This document shows positions 10,115-21,183 of a DNA stretch of 64,000 nucleotides, piece by piece; position 1 is the first letter of the stretch; the number at the start of each line of letters is the position of its first letter. Origin of the DNA: Mariannaea sp. PMI_226 (lineage: Eukaryota; Ascomycota; Sordariomycetes; Hypocreales; Nectriaceae). Where the stretch lies: assembly GCA_024336345.1 (NCBI GenBank), contig JANFOG010000001.1, forward strand, positions 4,588,001 through 4,652,000. Reading direction: 5' to 3'. The position numbers were made by a program, and so were the translations under genes. The notes beneath the pieces were generated by a model. The model was not told the origin of the DNA, ran no database searches, and saw only the letters and a program-made list of their open reading frames with translations.

Positions 10115-11314
10115 TTACAGAACAATAGCGGCGACAAGGGCGACAATGCTACCGACGGAGAACATCTGGATAGCGGAGGCGCTAGAGCCAACCGTGCTAG
10201 GTGTGGAAGAGGACTCGGAGCTCGAGCTGCTCTTGGAGCCAGATTCGGTGCCAGTGGGCTTGGATGCGCTAGTCTCAGTGGAATCACTGTCCTTGGTCTC
10301 AGTGGAATCACTGCCCTTGGTACCAGTGGGCTTTGAGCCGCCTGCGCTAGTGCTTGTGGGCTCATCGATATGGGCAGGGCAAGATAGGTCAAATCGAGGA
10401 GTGGTCGACAGGTTATCGGTGATGCCAAACTTCATCTTGTTGTCGGGGTTGGAGTCACGAAGGGTATACCAGAAAGTGGGCACCTGGTGGAAGAGGCGCT
10501 TGCAGCCAATATGTTGCCAGTACTTCTTGGCGTTGGCCACGCTGGGGACACCCTCATCCCAGTCGGGACCAATGTAAGGCCAGCCAGTCTCAGTGACCCA
10601 GACAGGCTTGCCACCAGCGGCAGCAACGGTAATGTCGAAAGCCTTGTCGAAGAGGTTGCCGGCGTTGTCGATGTTGTTGCCCTTGCCATTTTCGTAGTAG
10701 GGGTACTCATCCACACCAAGCCAATCAACAGCATCAATGACGGCCTTGTTGGAACCGTTCTGCCAAGCATCCCATGTGTCGACATGACCGACGGGAATGC
10801 TTGCAAGACCTGTGTGGGCAAATTCCTTCTTGAAGTCATTGATGAAATTAACAATGACATCGGGATTGGCACCAATACCGCCCTTGTTCTCAACGCCAGT
10901 GACTGAGTTTCGGTAGAGATCCTCGCTGCCAATGGAGATACCAATGACAAGGTCAGTAAAAGATTTGCCATACTTGGAGACGGCAGTCTTCAGGGCAGTG
11001 ATCTCCTCATCGATGTTATCGGTGCCGGAAGTCCAGACACCAAGCAGGATGGAGGTGTCGGTATCGATGGCAGCCTCGAAAGCCTGAATGGGGTCATTCT
11101 TGGAGTAAGCCTGAATGTTGGTGTAAAGTCGGACGGCGTTGAAGTCACCGGGGGATCCCTTCAGGTTCTGGGCCGTCTCAAACTCGGCTTTGAAATCGGC
11201 CTTGAACTTGGCAGATCGGTCGGCGAGGGTGGCGCCGGAGTTGAAACCCAGGTAGTTCTTGGCTGAGGCGCCGGCGACAAGGGCGCCAGCGGCAATAGTA
11301 GAAGAAACACGCAT
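10115..11314 (-). CDS. GPI-anchored glycoside hydrolase family 17 beta-glucanase (399 aa)
   Basis: A single exon encodes a cell-wall beta-1,3-glucanase/glucanosyltransferase of the Bgl2/Scw4/EglC type. Residues 1-18 (MRVSSTIAAGALVAGASA) form a signal peptide. The GH17 barrel runs to about residue 310. The acid/base Glu lies in GISIGSEDLYR and the nucleophile Glu in WVTETGWP. A Ser/Thr/Gly-rich spacer (TSTSAGGSKPTG, SKSSSSSESSS) leads to a C-terminal hydrophobic tail, SVGSIVALVAAIVL, typical of a GPI signal. The product is expected at the plasma membrane and wall, remodelling beta-glucan. The upstream minus strand has a CT-rich leader of about 200 nt. Confidence 0.95.
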   Translation of the reverse strand: MRVSSTIAAGALVAGASAKNYLGFNSGATLADRSAKFKADFKAEFETAQNLKGSPGDFNAVRLYTNIQAYSKNDPIQAFEAAIDTDTSILLGVWTSGTDNIDEEITALKTAVSKYGKSFTDLVIGISIGSEDLYRNSVTGVENKGGIGANPDVIVNFINDFKKEFAHTGLASIPVGHVDTWDAWQNGSNKAVIDAVDWLGVDEYPYYENGKGNNIDNAGNLFDKAFDITVAAAGGKPVWVTETGWPYIGPDWDEGVPSVANAKKYWQHIGCKRLFHQVPTFWYTLRDSNPDNKMKFGITDNLSTTPRFDLSCPAHIDEPTSTSAGGSKPTGTKGSDSTETKDSDSTETSASKPTGTESGSKSSSSSESSSTPSTVGSSASAIQMFSVGSIVALVAAIVL

Positions 11315-13981
11315 GATGGGTAACTCGATTCGAAGGTCGGGGATGGATGTTATTGTTCAAAATGTCATACACAGGGATGACGGTATCAAAGTCGACTTGG
11401 ATAAAAGAGCGAGAGTCGAAATCTGGGAATGAGCGGATGAATAAAGCCTCGAGGGCAAGGAATGACTTGAATAATGAAAGATGAATTCCAAAAAAGAAAC
11501 TAAAAAAAAACTGAGCAATGGAGAAAAGGACTGTAAGTTGAAGATGGTGAGAAGGCTGGATGATATGGAATGCGGTAAATCAAGGGGGTGATTCGACCCA
11601 CCACGACGCGAACCTATCACGTGGATGCAGCACTTCGTATCAACAGCTCCGTAACTGGGAAAGAACAAGCAAACTGGGTTGGTTGTGCCTGGATTCCGAT
11701 GTCTTGGCAGGGGAAGGAACAATCAAGTGGAGAAACGATGCCCTCTAGAATGATTGGGATTGGCAGGTGTCTGGTGGTGAGGCCCAGAATAGAAACAAGG
11801 GAGTATTTTAGCCAATGGCGGAGTAGAGATTCCCTGTCTGGCGGCCCAGTGCCTTGCGAGACCACTAACCCAATTTAGGTGCCTAATTTGGCTTCCGCCT
11901 CTGTGACGATTATTTGCAGAGTGTTCCATTCGTGCAAAACAAGGAAAACAAAGGCTCAGGAATGAAAATTGTCTCGTCTTTGCGGATGTGTCTTACAGTT
12001 TTATGTGACGCAGCTGAACTGCGCCGACTTCATGGCTTTGACTCCCTTTTCATTGTTTGAGGCGAGCAGGACAATGACGTCTTGAGGAAGGGCACATAAT
12101 AGCGTGATAGTGTGCGTACTTCTTAGTCGTTCGTAGCGACAACGACGCTTTCCTTGCGTGAATGGAATGTGCATCACAATCGTGTGTGTTGATGGCTCCA
12201 TTACACACTGACTCAATTCCGTGCTCCAGATGTCAATCGACATGACCAGCCTGCAACGGGGAGCCACCAGCAGAATGAAATCCGGGCTCCACCCGCCTTC
12301 ACCTCCATACATGCATTTGACGATTTATCCGCCTATCGTATTCAACCATCAAAACTATCCTTGTTCGATGCAATTCATATCACTGTGGCGCTGCCTTACC
12401 ATCATGCAGGCAACATATTTGCGGCCACGGCCCGTTAAATGTCTACTGCTTACTCTAAACTAAGGAGAAGAAAAAAAGTAGGACGATTAGTCTCGCCTGT
12501 TTGGCTTTGACCACAAAGCCACTACATATGGGACTCATCTTCTAAAAAAAAAAATAAGTCCTGAAGAACACTCCTTCAACTTATTCTCTGGCTCGCTTCA
12601 TCGATGATTATGGAAACATGCCACAACTACAAAGAACGTGCCCATTGTGCCGAGAGGAAGCCGTGCGCAGTGGCTACTTGGTCAAGCGCCAGGGGTGCCT
12701 CCTTGCACCTCAAAGATCGGTTGGTTCAGCGTCCAGATGCTATTCATCCCTTGATTTGAGTGGAGAGCGTGAGCCTCGGCGATTCGACCGTACTGCGGCC
12801 AAAGGAATGATGGCCGGTTTCCTGCAGTTGGGCGTATCATTTGTCTTTCATCATCCTCTTGACGGTTCCAATCGCTGCTCACTGTGTATTCGGTCCTGAA
12901 ATCCTTTCCTTGGATTTTTGCCACCCTGCCTCCATGCCCCTTTGTATTGGGCGACTAGTGGTGGTTATTCTTGACACAGAATAAACAACTTTTGATTAAG
13001 GTCTTGTTTCAAACCAGCATCACCCTTCCACATTCAACGTCCAAGTTTTGAATTGATAGAATGTTCCTTGTAGCCACCGAGATACCAGATCGGCTAAAGC
13101 AAAACAATGCAACTGTAATCGCATCATTACGGTGTCTGAGCAGATGGAAGTGATCTCTCAGCTCCCGCTCCCACTCCCCATCATCCATTTCGAATCATAT
13201 TTTATTTTCTCATCCAAGTCTCTAGCAATTGCCATACAGTTTTCCCATCGCTAGTCTAAAAAGTAACACGTCGCAAACTGTTCAAGGCTCTGAGTTTGTA
13301 CATCCACGTCCATGGGCCCAACTACAAACGGCAGCCTCAAATAGGAACGGTGATAATTAATACCCAACAGGCTCAACTAATTGGAATCTGCCAATAGATG
13401 TATTAGATGTAATCTTATGCACCTCTCACGTATCTCTATTTTGAATAGGCTGGCCGAACCTATCCTTTCTTTTCCCTAATTAGGTCGTTTTTTTTTTTTT
13501 AGATTGATGATACAACCTTGTGGGAGACTCTTCGGTTTCCGCTGAGCTGGTTAGAAAGGATTGTCACACATTGAGAACAGTCGGGGGCAAATACGAACCA
13601 AATTGACACAATTGATACGGCACTTGAAAGAGACCTTTGAAATGGAGTATTCAAATAACAAACATCACCTGCTCTTCTACCTCTGTGTCCCAACAACTTG
13701 GATCGACTTTATTAAGTGTGTTTCATGCATGAGTAGTGACTTTATATCGGGTAGATAAACAGGATCTTACCATGGCCCAAGACCCTTCCGGGACTCAATG
13801 CGTAGTGCTCAATTTACACACAGATATCGCTGGCTTATACACAGTAAAGTTACCAATTCAACCCATTGTTATTTTTTTATTTGCTGGATGAAGGATTTTT
13901 ATTCTTTCCGCACATGATTCACGCGGCAGTCGCCAATTCGCTCATTCAACACATCAAGGTCAATACATTTTATCCACAAAC
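11315..13981. other. 2.7 kb intergenic region
   Basis: This holds the GH17 promoter on its left and the 3' region of the MFS gene on its right. It includes long A and T homopolymer runs near 11499, 12546 and 13488. Several short ORFs exist but none shows family similarity, splice structure or composition that would support a gene. Confidence 0.5.
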
Positions 13982-15863
13982 TTAGTTATCCTCGGCCTTC
14001 TCATGAGCAGCATAGACCTCCTCTTCATTAATCTGGTACGCGGCCGACTTTCTAGCTGGGACGTTCTTCTGGAACTGTAGAATGAGATTAGCATATGCAT
14101 AGCAGCAATGGCACGAGACGAAGGCATTCTCTTACCATATGGTCCAACTCTCCAAAGGTTCGGTCCTTAGTCTCGAAGAGACGGAAGTAACCCCAAACAA
14201 GGGTCAAGGAAGCGAGAGCGGCCCAGAAGAAAGCCTAGTTATGTCAGTACATACTTGCAATTGGCCTGCGGAAGCAATCAGGGAAACTTACAGTCTTGCC
14301 CTTGGCATTCCAAGCACCTGGCGAGAGGAGCTTAGGCTGAATCAAACCACCGCAAATAATGTTGCCTACATAGTAGGTAGAGCGAGCAAGGACGACGGTC
14401 TGGGTTCGCAGACGAGTTGATCCAACCTCGGAGACAAGGGTGTAAATGATGGGACCGACGGACATGGAGTAAGCACCCAGCCAGACGATGCAAAGAATAG
14501 ACTGGGCCCACGCAAGTGACTTGGTCTGCTTCGGCAAAGCAAGGAATCCAATAGTCCAGAGAATCACAACAAGGAATGAGAAGCCGCTGAGCCAGATGGT
14601 ACGTCGGCCAAACTTGGAGATGTAGAACCAAGAGATGATAGTACCACAGAAGGCGATACCAGTACCGGCAAGGGAGATACCGTAGGCAGCGCTGGCGCTG
14701 ATACCGGTTTGCTGGAAGAAGAAAGAGCCACTGTAGCAAAGAGCTCCACCGTTGGTGATCTGGGACAAGAAACCCATGCATGCAATCTCAGTTCGTCGAC
14801 GGTTGGTGCCTCGGAAAGCATCCCAGTATGTCACACCCTCGCGCTCCTGGATCTCGAGCTTGTTGGTGTGGACCATCATGGCAATAGTGCCATCGATATC
14901 AACATTGTGGTCAGGCTCGGACAGACGCTGGAGAGAGTGTTTCGCCTTCTCAAGCTGGTTTGTGCGGACAAGATACCATGGGGACTCGGGAGCCAGGAAG
15001 GCAGCAATGAACAGGGGAACAGGCCAGACCCATTGAATGGCGAAGGGGATCTTGTAGCTCCACTTGGTTGGGTTGTTGACAAGACCCTTCAGCACACCGG
15101 CAGAAATGAACTGACCAATGCACCAGCAGAGGTTGACGTAGGCAGTCAAGTATCCTCGAATAGCGAGAGGAGTAACCTCAGCGGCGTAAGCGGGGCCGGT
15201 GGTGGCGAAGACTCCCCAGGCGATGTTGCAGAAGAACTGACCGACAAGCAGGATCTCGATGGTGGGGGAGAAGAAACTCATGAAGACCCAGCCGGCGAGC
15301 CAGACCAAGCTGATCATGAGGACCTTGCGGTGACCCCATTTGGCAGTGGCCCAACCGTTGAAGAGAGCACCAATGATGTTAGCCAAAGCACCGAGGGATT
15401 GGAAGCGCTGCTGCCAGGTAGCCGAAATCTGATAGCCGTGCTCGTCGTCGAGGAAGGTACCATACTTGGCACGGAAACTGGGATAGCCATAGAAGGAACC
15501 CAACAACGTAACGTCATAACTAGATCTTGTTAGACATCAAGGAATTACGCCGGAAGAAGTCAAAAAAAAAAAAAGATCCAGCTACATACCCCTCCATAAT
15601 GACGGTACTCGAGATGACTGCAACTACAGTTAGTTTCACATCATGTTTGTGAGAGCCATTGGGAATGACTTACGGATCGACCATAGCGCAGCACGCTTGT
15701 AGGTCTTGAAACCCTGGAGAATACTGACGCTGTGCTCATGGGCGGTGGCATCAAGGGCGGCGTTGGTCAGGGCCTTGTCATGGATGTCGACATTCTTGAG
15801 GTGGTCGAGACCAGCATCGCTGCTCTCGATGTGGTCAGGGCCGGCTTTGTTTTCGATCGCCAT
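13982..15863 (-). CDS. MFS sugar (alpha-glucoside/maltose-type) permease (5 exons, 545 aa)
   Basis: Exons are 15863-15674, 15617-15590, 15519-14292, 14234-14136 and 14074-13982, totalling 1638 nt. This is a proton-coupled sugar porter with about 12 membrane helices. Family signatures are visible: GxxxxWGHRK in the first intracellular loop, PESPWYLV after helix 6, the SKFGRRT loop, and a distal FETKDRTFGELDHMF tail characteristic of the fungal maltose/alpha-glucoside permease branch. The N-terminal 60 residues are hydrophilic and cytosolic. Exon 2 is only 28 nt, encoding ISSTVIMEG at the start of helix 1. The upstream region has a cluster of SYGGRG sites, suggesting glucose repression. The substrate is inferred from family resemblance only. 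Confidence 0.93.
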
Positions 15864-16040
15864 TGTGTCGTCAAGTCAACTCCAAGTCAACTTAAACCAG
15901 GTCGAATTGCACAATCCTTTGACTGCTGGTTCTCAATCAAAGGTCGGCGGGAGAGAGGACTAGTTATAAGATTTCCATTCTGGTCTGTGGAGTAGCAGAT
16001 GAAGCCTAGGATCGCCGACTCATTTGCTTCACCCCCAAAA

Positions 16041-16046
16041 CCCCAC
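16041..16046 (-). promoter_or_regulatory. CreA/Cre1-type site upstream of MFS permease
   Basis: GTGGGG on the minus strand matches the SYGGRG consensus of the carbon-catabolite repressor CreA/Cre1. It lies about 180 nt upstream of the permease ATG. Confidence 0.4.
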
Positions 16047-16395
16047 CATCTCTCAGAGCAGTGCCGGCACTCGTCGTTGAAAGCAGTTACCTCCTCGTTA
16101 GGAATTTCGGGCCGTGAAAGAGAAGAGAACTGACCACAGAATGGTATGCTCTATTCCCAATGAGAGGCGTAAATGACGATTGGTGGATTATCCTGAGGAG
16201 ACGAACTCTCAGCTGGGGAGCTGGTTGGTGCCCACAGAACTTGAGTGGACCGGATACAACTTGGGTCTGGGGTTTGAACGACTCAGTTGTTGTCAAAGCC
16301 TATGATCGCCAATCAACCTTGTGGATAGCTTTGGGGTAGCACAAGAGCATAATACTCAAAAAGCCAAAAAGAGAAGGGCGTGAGCTGGCGAGGGA

Positions 16396-16421
16396 GTGGG
16401 GAATCTGGGGTATAACCGGGG
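16396..16421 (+). promoter_or_regulatory. triple CreA-type site cluster
   Basis: Three SYGGRG hexamers (GTGGGG, CTGGGG, CCGGGG) lie within 26 nt in the same orientation, about 540 nt upstream of the permease ATG. Two more CTGGGG copies lie at 16213-16218 and 16267-16272. Functional CreA sites are usually paired, so this close spacing is the interesting part. Confidence 0.45.
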
Positions 16422-19280
16422 ATAGTGCTGTTCATGGTGAAGCCGCCTTTCTGCATTCCGGACTAGATTCCGCTTTTCTCCCTTGCAAGCGAGGTTATGG
16501 TCAGGTTTTTCTAAGCCAGTATCAGTTGGTCGCATGGCATCAACGCAGTCATAGTTCGTGGTCGGAGAGTCCGACGGCATTTTGCTATGGAATCTTCCCC
16601 TCTTCTCTTCGAATTGGAGAAGAGGCGGGGAGGGAAGTTTGTCGACTACCGAGCCGCCAAGACGGCATCATTCGCCGGCATAGGTACACTAACATCTTTG
16701 CTGGCACATCTGTGCTTGCAACGCTGAATTCCTGTTTTTTGTATCACGGCACAGGTACAGGGAAGCAGCAGACATGTTCAGTTCACGGGGTTTCGTCTTT
16801 CTTTTCTCCCCCAAAATGAAATCGGCTCCCTCTGAACACTTTCCGAGGAGACCTTGACTAGTTGGGTTCCTCATCGGGGGCGGATATGCGAGACACAACC
16901 CCACGAACGAAAGGTCCATCATATTGTCTAGCCATATCAGACAATTTTATGGAAGCGCACGACTCGCAGCTCGACAAAAGAGCGGGGCCGAGTATTTGTA
17001 TAAGCGTCCTGTCTGTGATTGTTAGCGAGTACCCAAGGGACTGGATTCGCTTGGGCGGTTATTTTGTGTTGAGCATTTAGCCAGAATGCAAATTTGCCTC
17101 TTCCGGCCATCACAAGCCTGGACTGGCGCAACCAACTCTTGCTCCTCATAGAATGGTCACCCCCACAGGCCCCCATTGTCTTGACGGAGAATAGTCGAAC
17201 GCTTTGAAGCCCGCTTGTTATTGCATGTGGAGGGTTTGAAACTTGCTTGCGCGGCACCCAAAGCTAAGAGAACTGTATTCTGCCTATTCTTCCCGGCAGT
17301 TGAGTGATTTACCCGGCGGTAGTCAAAACACTTGGTTGTGGCACGAGTCGGCTTTCTCCAAGATGAAGTTCATTTCATCCTTTCGCTCTGACATTCTAAA
17401 GAACCCAATGGCAAAAGATAATGAACTTGCTCAAGCCATGTGCGATCCACCAACGCAAACTAATAAGGTTCTACGGAGACTAGTAGATCAAGGTGTCTGA
17501 AATCCCTTTCTATTATCGATCAGGCCATCAAACTAGACTGCAATGTGTTCCATTTCAGGCAGAATTTACGTCTATCATATACCCGAGTTTTAATAGTATC
17601 AGCAGCTTAGAATAGTCAATGCCTTGGCTTGGTCAGATATTGTCTATCAATTATCAGCCGCTTTGACTTGGGATTTCGGTAGATGAGCTACCCAAAAACC
17701 GGTAATGGAGCGTTGTGAGCCAAGATCCCAAAAGTCTTGCCTGTTGATCTTATTATTCCGCAGTTGTTTCATAATGCAGTTATGGTGAGAGTCCAGATGA
17801 GCCTCTTCTTACCGTCGAAACTTACTTCTAGCCGTTTTACGACCACGGATAATGATGGCAGACAATTTAGTAAGGCGTGAGTTGACTTATGATATTGGCT
17901 AAATAAACAACATTCGAGTTCTCGAGCCCACTCTAAAGTTGGAGTTTGCTAGGAGTAGTAATATGGTGACAGCCCAAGCGCTGACATTTAGTTCAAACTT
18001 TGATGATGCTTCACACCACAGCTAAATTGATTCCAGCGCTGGCTCCACTAACACAACTCAGCCTGAACGACTATGGGTGTGTCAATAACCGCTTTATCTA
18101 ATCTGAGCGCTCGTTCGCGGAGATCTTACTTGATCACCCTTGAATTGAGAGGTTAGAGTGACGATGGCTGGAGACTACAGTAATCATACAGTCAATGGCC
18201 GGCCATTATTAGCGTTGCTTGTGATTTTTAGGCCCTCACGAAATTACGATGACTGTGATTACGAGGGATCCTGTGTTGCCTATGATCTATTATGTCGCCT
18301 AAGAGTGCTTCTCAGTTGGTGCCCATGTTACGCGCTGGTATTTGCTATGACTTTGGCTGTTGATTATGGGAGCATTATACCATTGTAAAGCAAAAGGCAT
18401 CCTTGAAAAAAAGCAGATAAGTACATAGACTGGATGTGCACACACTAGTCTGTCTTTACATCCACGCTCTGTAAGATTGTCAAGGGCAGATGAGGCGGCG
18501 CGAGCACGTACATCTTACCATCAAGGGGATAAGCGGCGGGGGTGTTTTCGAACTTCCCCGCGCGAATTGGAGGAGAAAGCACTATGTAAAACAAGCCCAA
18601 GCCAGGGCCGTCATTATCAATCTACTCGGTACTCTGAGCTTTAACTGGAAATGGTAATCAGTGTGCGTTAACCTTATATAAGCATAAACCCTTGCCTAGG
18701 GGTTTTATTGCAACGACGAGGCCATGTCCCGTGGGTCGTCTATAGGGTAGCGGAAGCACCAACAAATCACCACATTCTATCCAAGCATCGAGTGGCCATG
18801 GTTTCTTTTATTTCCCTTTATTAATTCGGCCGATGATTAAATTCCTATTTGCTTCACTTTATTTCATTGTATTCCACTTTGTTTGACTTATCAGCGGTGC
18901 TGGCTAAGGTACCTCGGCAGCCCAAGAGTAAGGCACCTAACGTAGCAACGCACCTTTTCCCTTCCTTAAGTGGGCTTGAAAGTAGTTCGGACTCTTCCCT
19001 CAGATCGTTTGATAGCAGGTCTAAGCTGTGTTGTACTGTGACTACCTTCCTAAGTCGCCACTATCTAGATACATATCTAAGGTACCTTAGGGAACTTCCT
19101 ACTCTAAAGATAAGGTGCCTAAAGTATTCAAGGCAGGTACTACGCAAGACATCTTGAGTACCTATCTTAGTTGATGCATATTCATTCTCCAGGCTCCTTC
19201 AATTTTTCCTTTATCAACAAACACCAGATAGATATTGTTTCCAACATCACGATCGAGTATACCAGTGTACTTAATACACC

Positions 19281-20792
19281 ATGGACCAGCACGCACATCC
19301 TGCTATCAAGGGTATCAGGTATGATCATCGCCTGCCGCCCGAGCTGTGGCTGCGCATTTGTGAATTCCTTTGCTCGCACTGCAACTACGGGCCGCGTCCA
19401 TTGCGCCAGATTATGGCATTGAAACCTACCCGAAGACTCTGGAGCGCCAAAGATGACTGGACTCTGAGGGCCCTCTGCCGTACGTCACCCATCTTGCGAC
19501 AGGCCGCCCAGAAAGTGCTCTTCCATGCGTGCTATTTCCAATCAACGCACAGGCTTCTGGGGGGACTCATGAGGTTTATCAGATCTTTATATGAGTGCCC
19601 AAATCTCAGACATTACGTTAGGTTGATCGACTTGCAGGCAGCAGGTTTCCCTGACGGTGTACCTGTTTTTCCTATTCGTGCGGACTTTGACGCCGCAGTT
19701 TCACTAGTGAACCGCATTTCCTTCCAGCTGAATTTCATCTGCAAAACTATCAGTATCGAGGAGGCTCTTACCCAGCTCCTTTTTCGGTTGGTTGACTTGC
19801 CTACTTTGGAGGAAGTAAATCTACACATTCCTCAGATCTGGACCTTCAATTCGCTGAAAACTTGGATGGCTTCCATCAGCTTGGAAGGTCAGGGTATCAA
19901 GAGCAGCCCCAGTGACAAAATCGAATACAGAGACACGTACTCAATGAGTAGCGTCAGGCATATGGATTTGTCTCTGCACAGCGACTATGAACATACCTGC
20001 AGAATTACGAATAAAAAGAAGTGCGGCACTCGTACTCCAGCGAGCCCTGTCGAAACACTTCTCGTGGACATCGCCCCACATGTTGAGGTCCTTTGCTGCA
20101 GCGCTGGAGGCCTTGACAACCTTCCGGTTCGCCCCGAGTTGACGAAATTGCAGTTGACAGTGGAAGGACCATGGCCTAGAATGCTACAAAAGCTCATGTA
20201 CGGCCTCCCAAGCCTGACCCATCTCAACTACTCTTCGATCAATCAGCATGGTCCTCTGTCTAGAGAGATCATAGATGCACTGGGGAACCACCGCGACAAG
20301 CTACAAGAGCTTCACATGGGAATGGGGCGACTGGTCTAGTGGCCGCGTTACGTTCCCACCGCTCCGAAATACTGCCCCGTCGCGAATGTGATGGTAGGTG
20401 ACGATGCCATCCCAAGTATGAAGAGCTTCAAAAAGCTCAAGTCTCTGACGTTAAATGCGACCATGATATGGCATATTACACCTATACCCCAACCGTACAC
20501 GGACTGGGATCACAATCGATTACGTGACTTTCTCCCAACATCCCTAGAAATTCTTTGCATCGACTCGCTTGTTTGGGGATCATACCTCAAGCACTTTGAA
20601 CCGCTCCTCAATGTTCGCAATAGCGGGGGGCTTCCAAATCTCCGACTCGCCGTTTGGATTGGACTCGACAATGGATGTACTGTTTTGGAAGAGATCCTGG
20701 ACAACGACCGGGTTGGGCTTAAATCTTGGATCAAGAAATTTGACGGGGACCAATTTATGCCTCCCAACAGAATACCCGCATTTCCCGACTAG
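19281..20792 (+). pseudogene. F-box-like/LRR-type protein interrupted by an in-frame TAG
   Basis: The ATG at 19281 has an excellent context (CACCATGG). The N-terminus YDHRLPPELWLRICEFL is F-box-like, the motif that binds Skp1 in SCF ubiquitin ligases. Leucine-rich segments follow (LPTLEEVNLHIP, PELTKLQLTVEG, LPSLTHLNYSS). The frame reaches TAG at 20337-20339 after 352 aa. The same frame then stays open for 150 more codons to 20792, still with repeat-like sequence (FKKLKSLTLNATMIW, LPTSLEILCIDSL). This suggests a full-length protein of about 503 aa broken by one nonsense codon, or an unrecognised intron removing it. The only phase-preserving GT-AG pair I found near the stop is 20334-20423, with a poor donor (GTCTAG). 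A functional 352-aa product is also possible. Confidence 0.6.
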
Positions 20793-21183
20793 GACAGGCT
20801 CTTGCAATTGATCAAACCCAGCCTGCGGCCATTGTAAGCTTAAGCATTCACGTGTCATCCACTGGGGGTTTTGGTGGAATTTGAAATCGACATGGCGTTG
20901 GCGAGCAAAAAGAGCCATGGTGCTTATTGAAGAGAGATTGGAAGTGATGTGTTATTGGAAGTTGGCAGACATTAACTGCAACAGGCAGTACTTTTTTTTC
21001 AGCTTGAATAAAGACGTGATCTCATGATAAAGTCGCTACAGATCGTGATTGGTATCGTTGAGGATACCCCATTTTCCCCCATGACAAATGAAAAGGTAAT
21101 CAGAAAAGCAAAACCAAACCAGAGACAATAGTATCACATCTACTCTGAGGTTCCCTCGCCAAAGGGAAAAGAAAAGAAGAAAA
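20793..21183. other. short convergent intergenic region
   Basis: This is the shared 3' region of the F-box-like ORF and the Zn2Cys6 gene. No gene was seen. Confidence 0.6.

Larger units (their letters stand above)
15864..19280. other. 3.4 kb intergenic region
   Basis: The left 550 nt are the probable MFS promoter with CreA-type sites. The rest holds no recognisable gene. The stretch 17500-18400 is AT-richer than its surroundings and lacks good ORFs. GGTACC motifs occur at 18905-18914 and 19075-19090, close to the start of the F-box-like gene. Confidence 0.5.

Noticed and set aside
14709..15533. 274-codon plus-strand ORF antisense to the MFS permease
   Set aside because: It mirrors the permease coding strand, has no family resemblance, and reflects third-base composition of the real gene.
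17500..18400. Possible RIP-mutated transposon relic in AT-rich DNA
   Set aside because: No terminal repeats or transposase fragments could be seen; dinucleotide bias was not computed.
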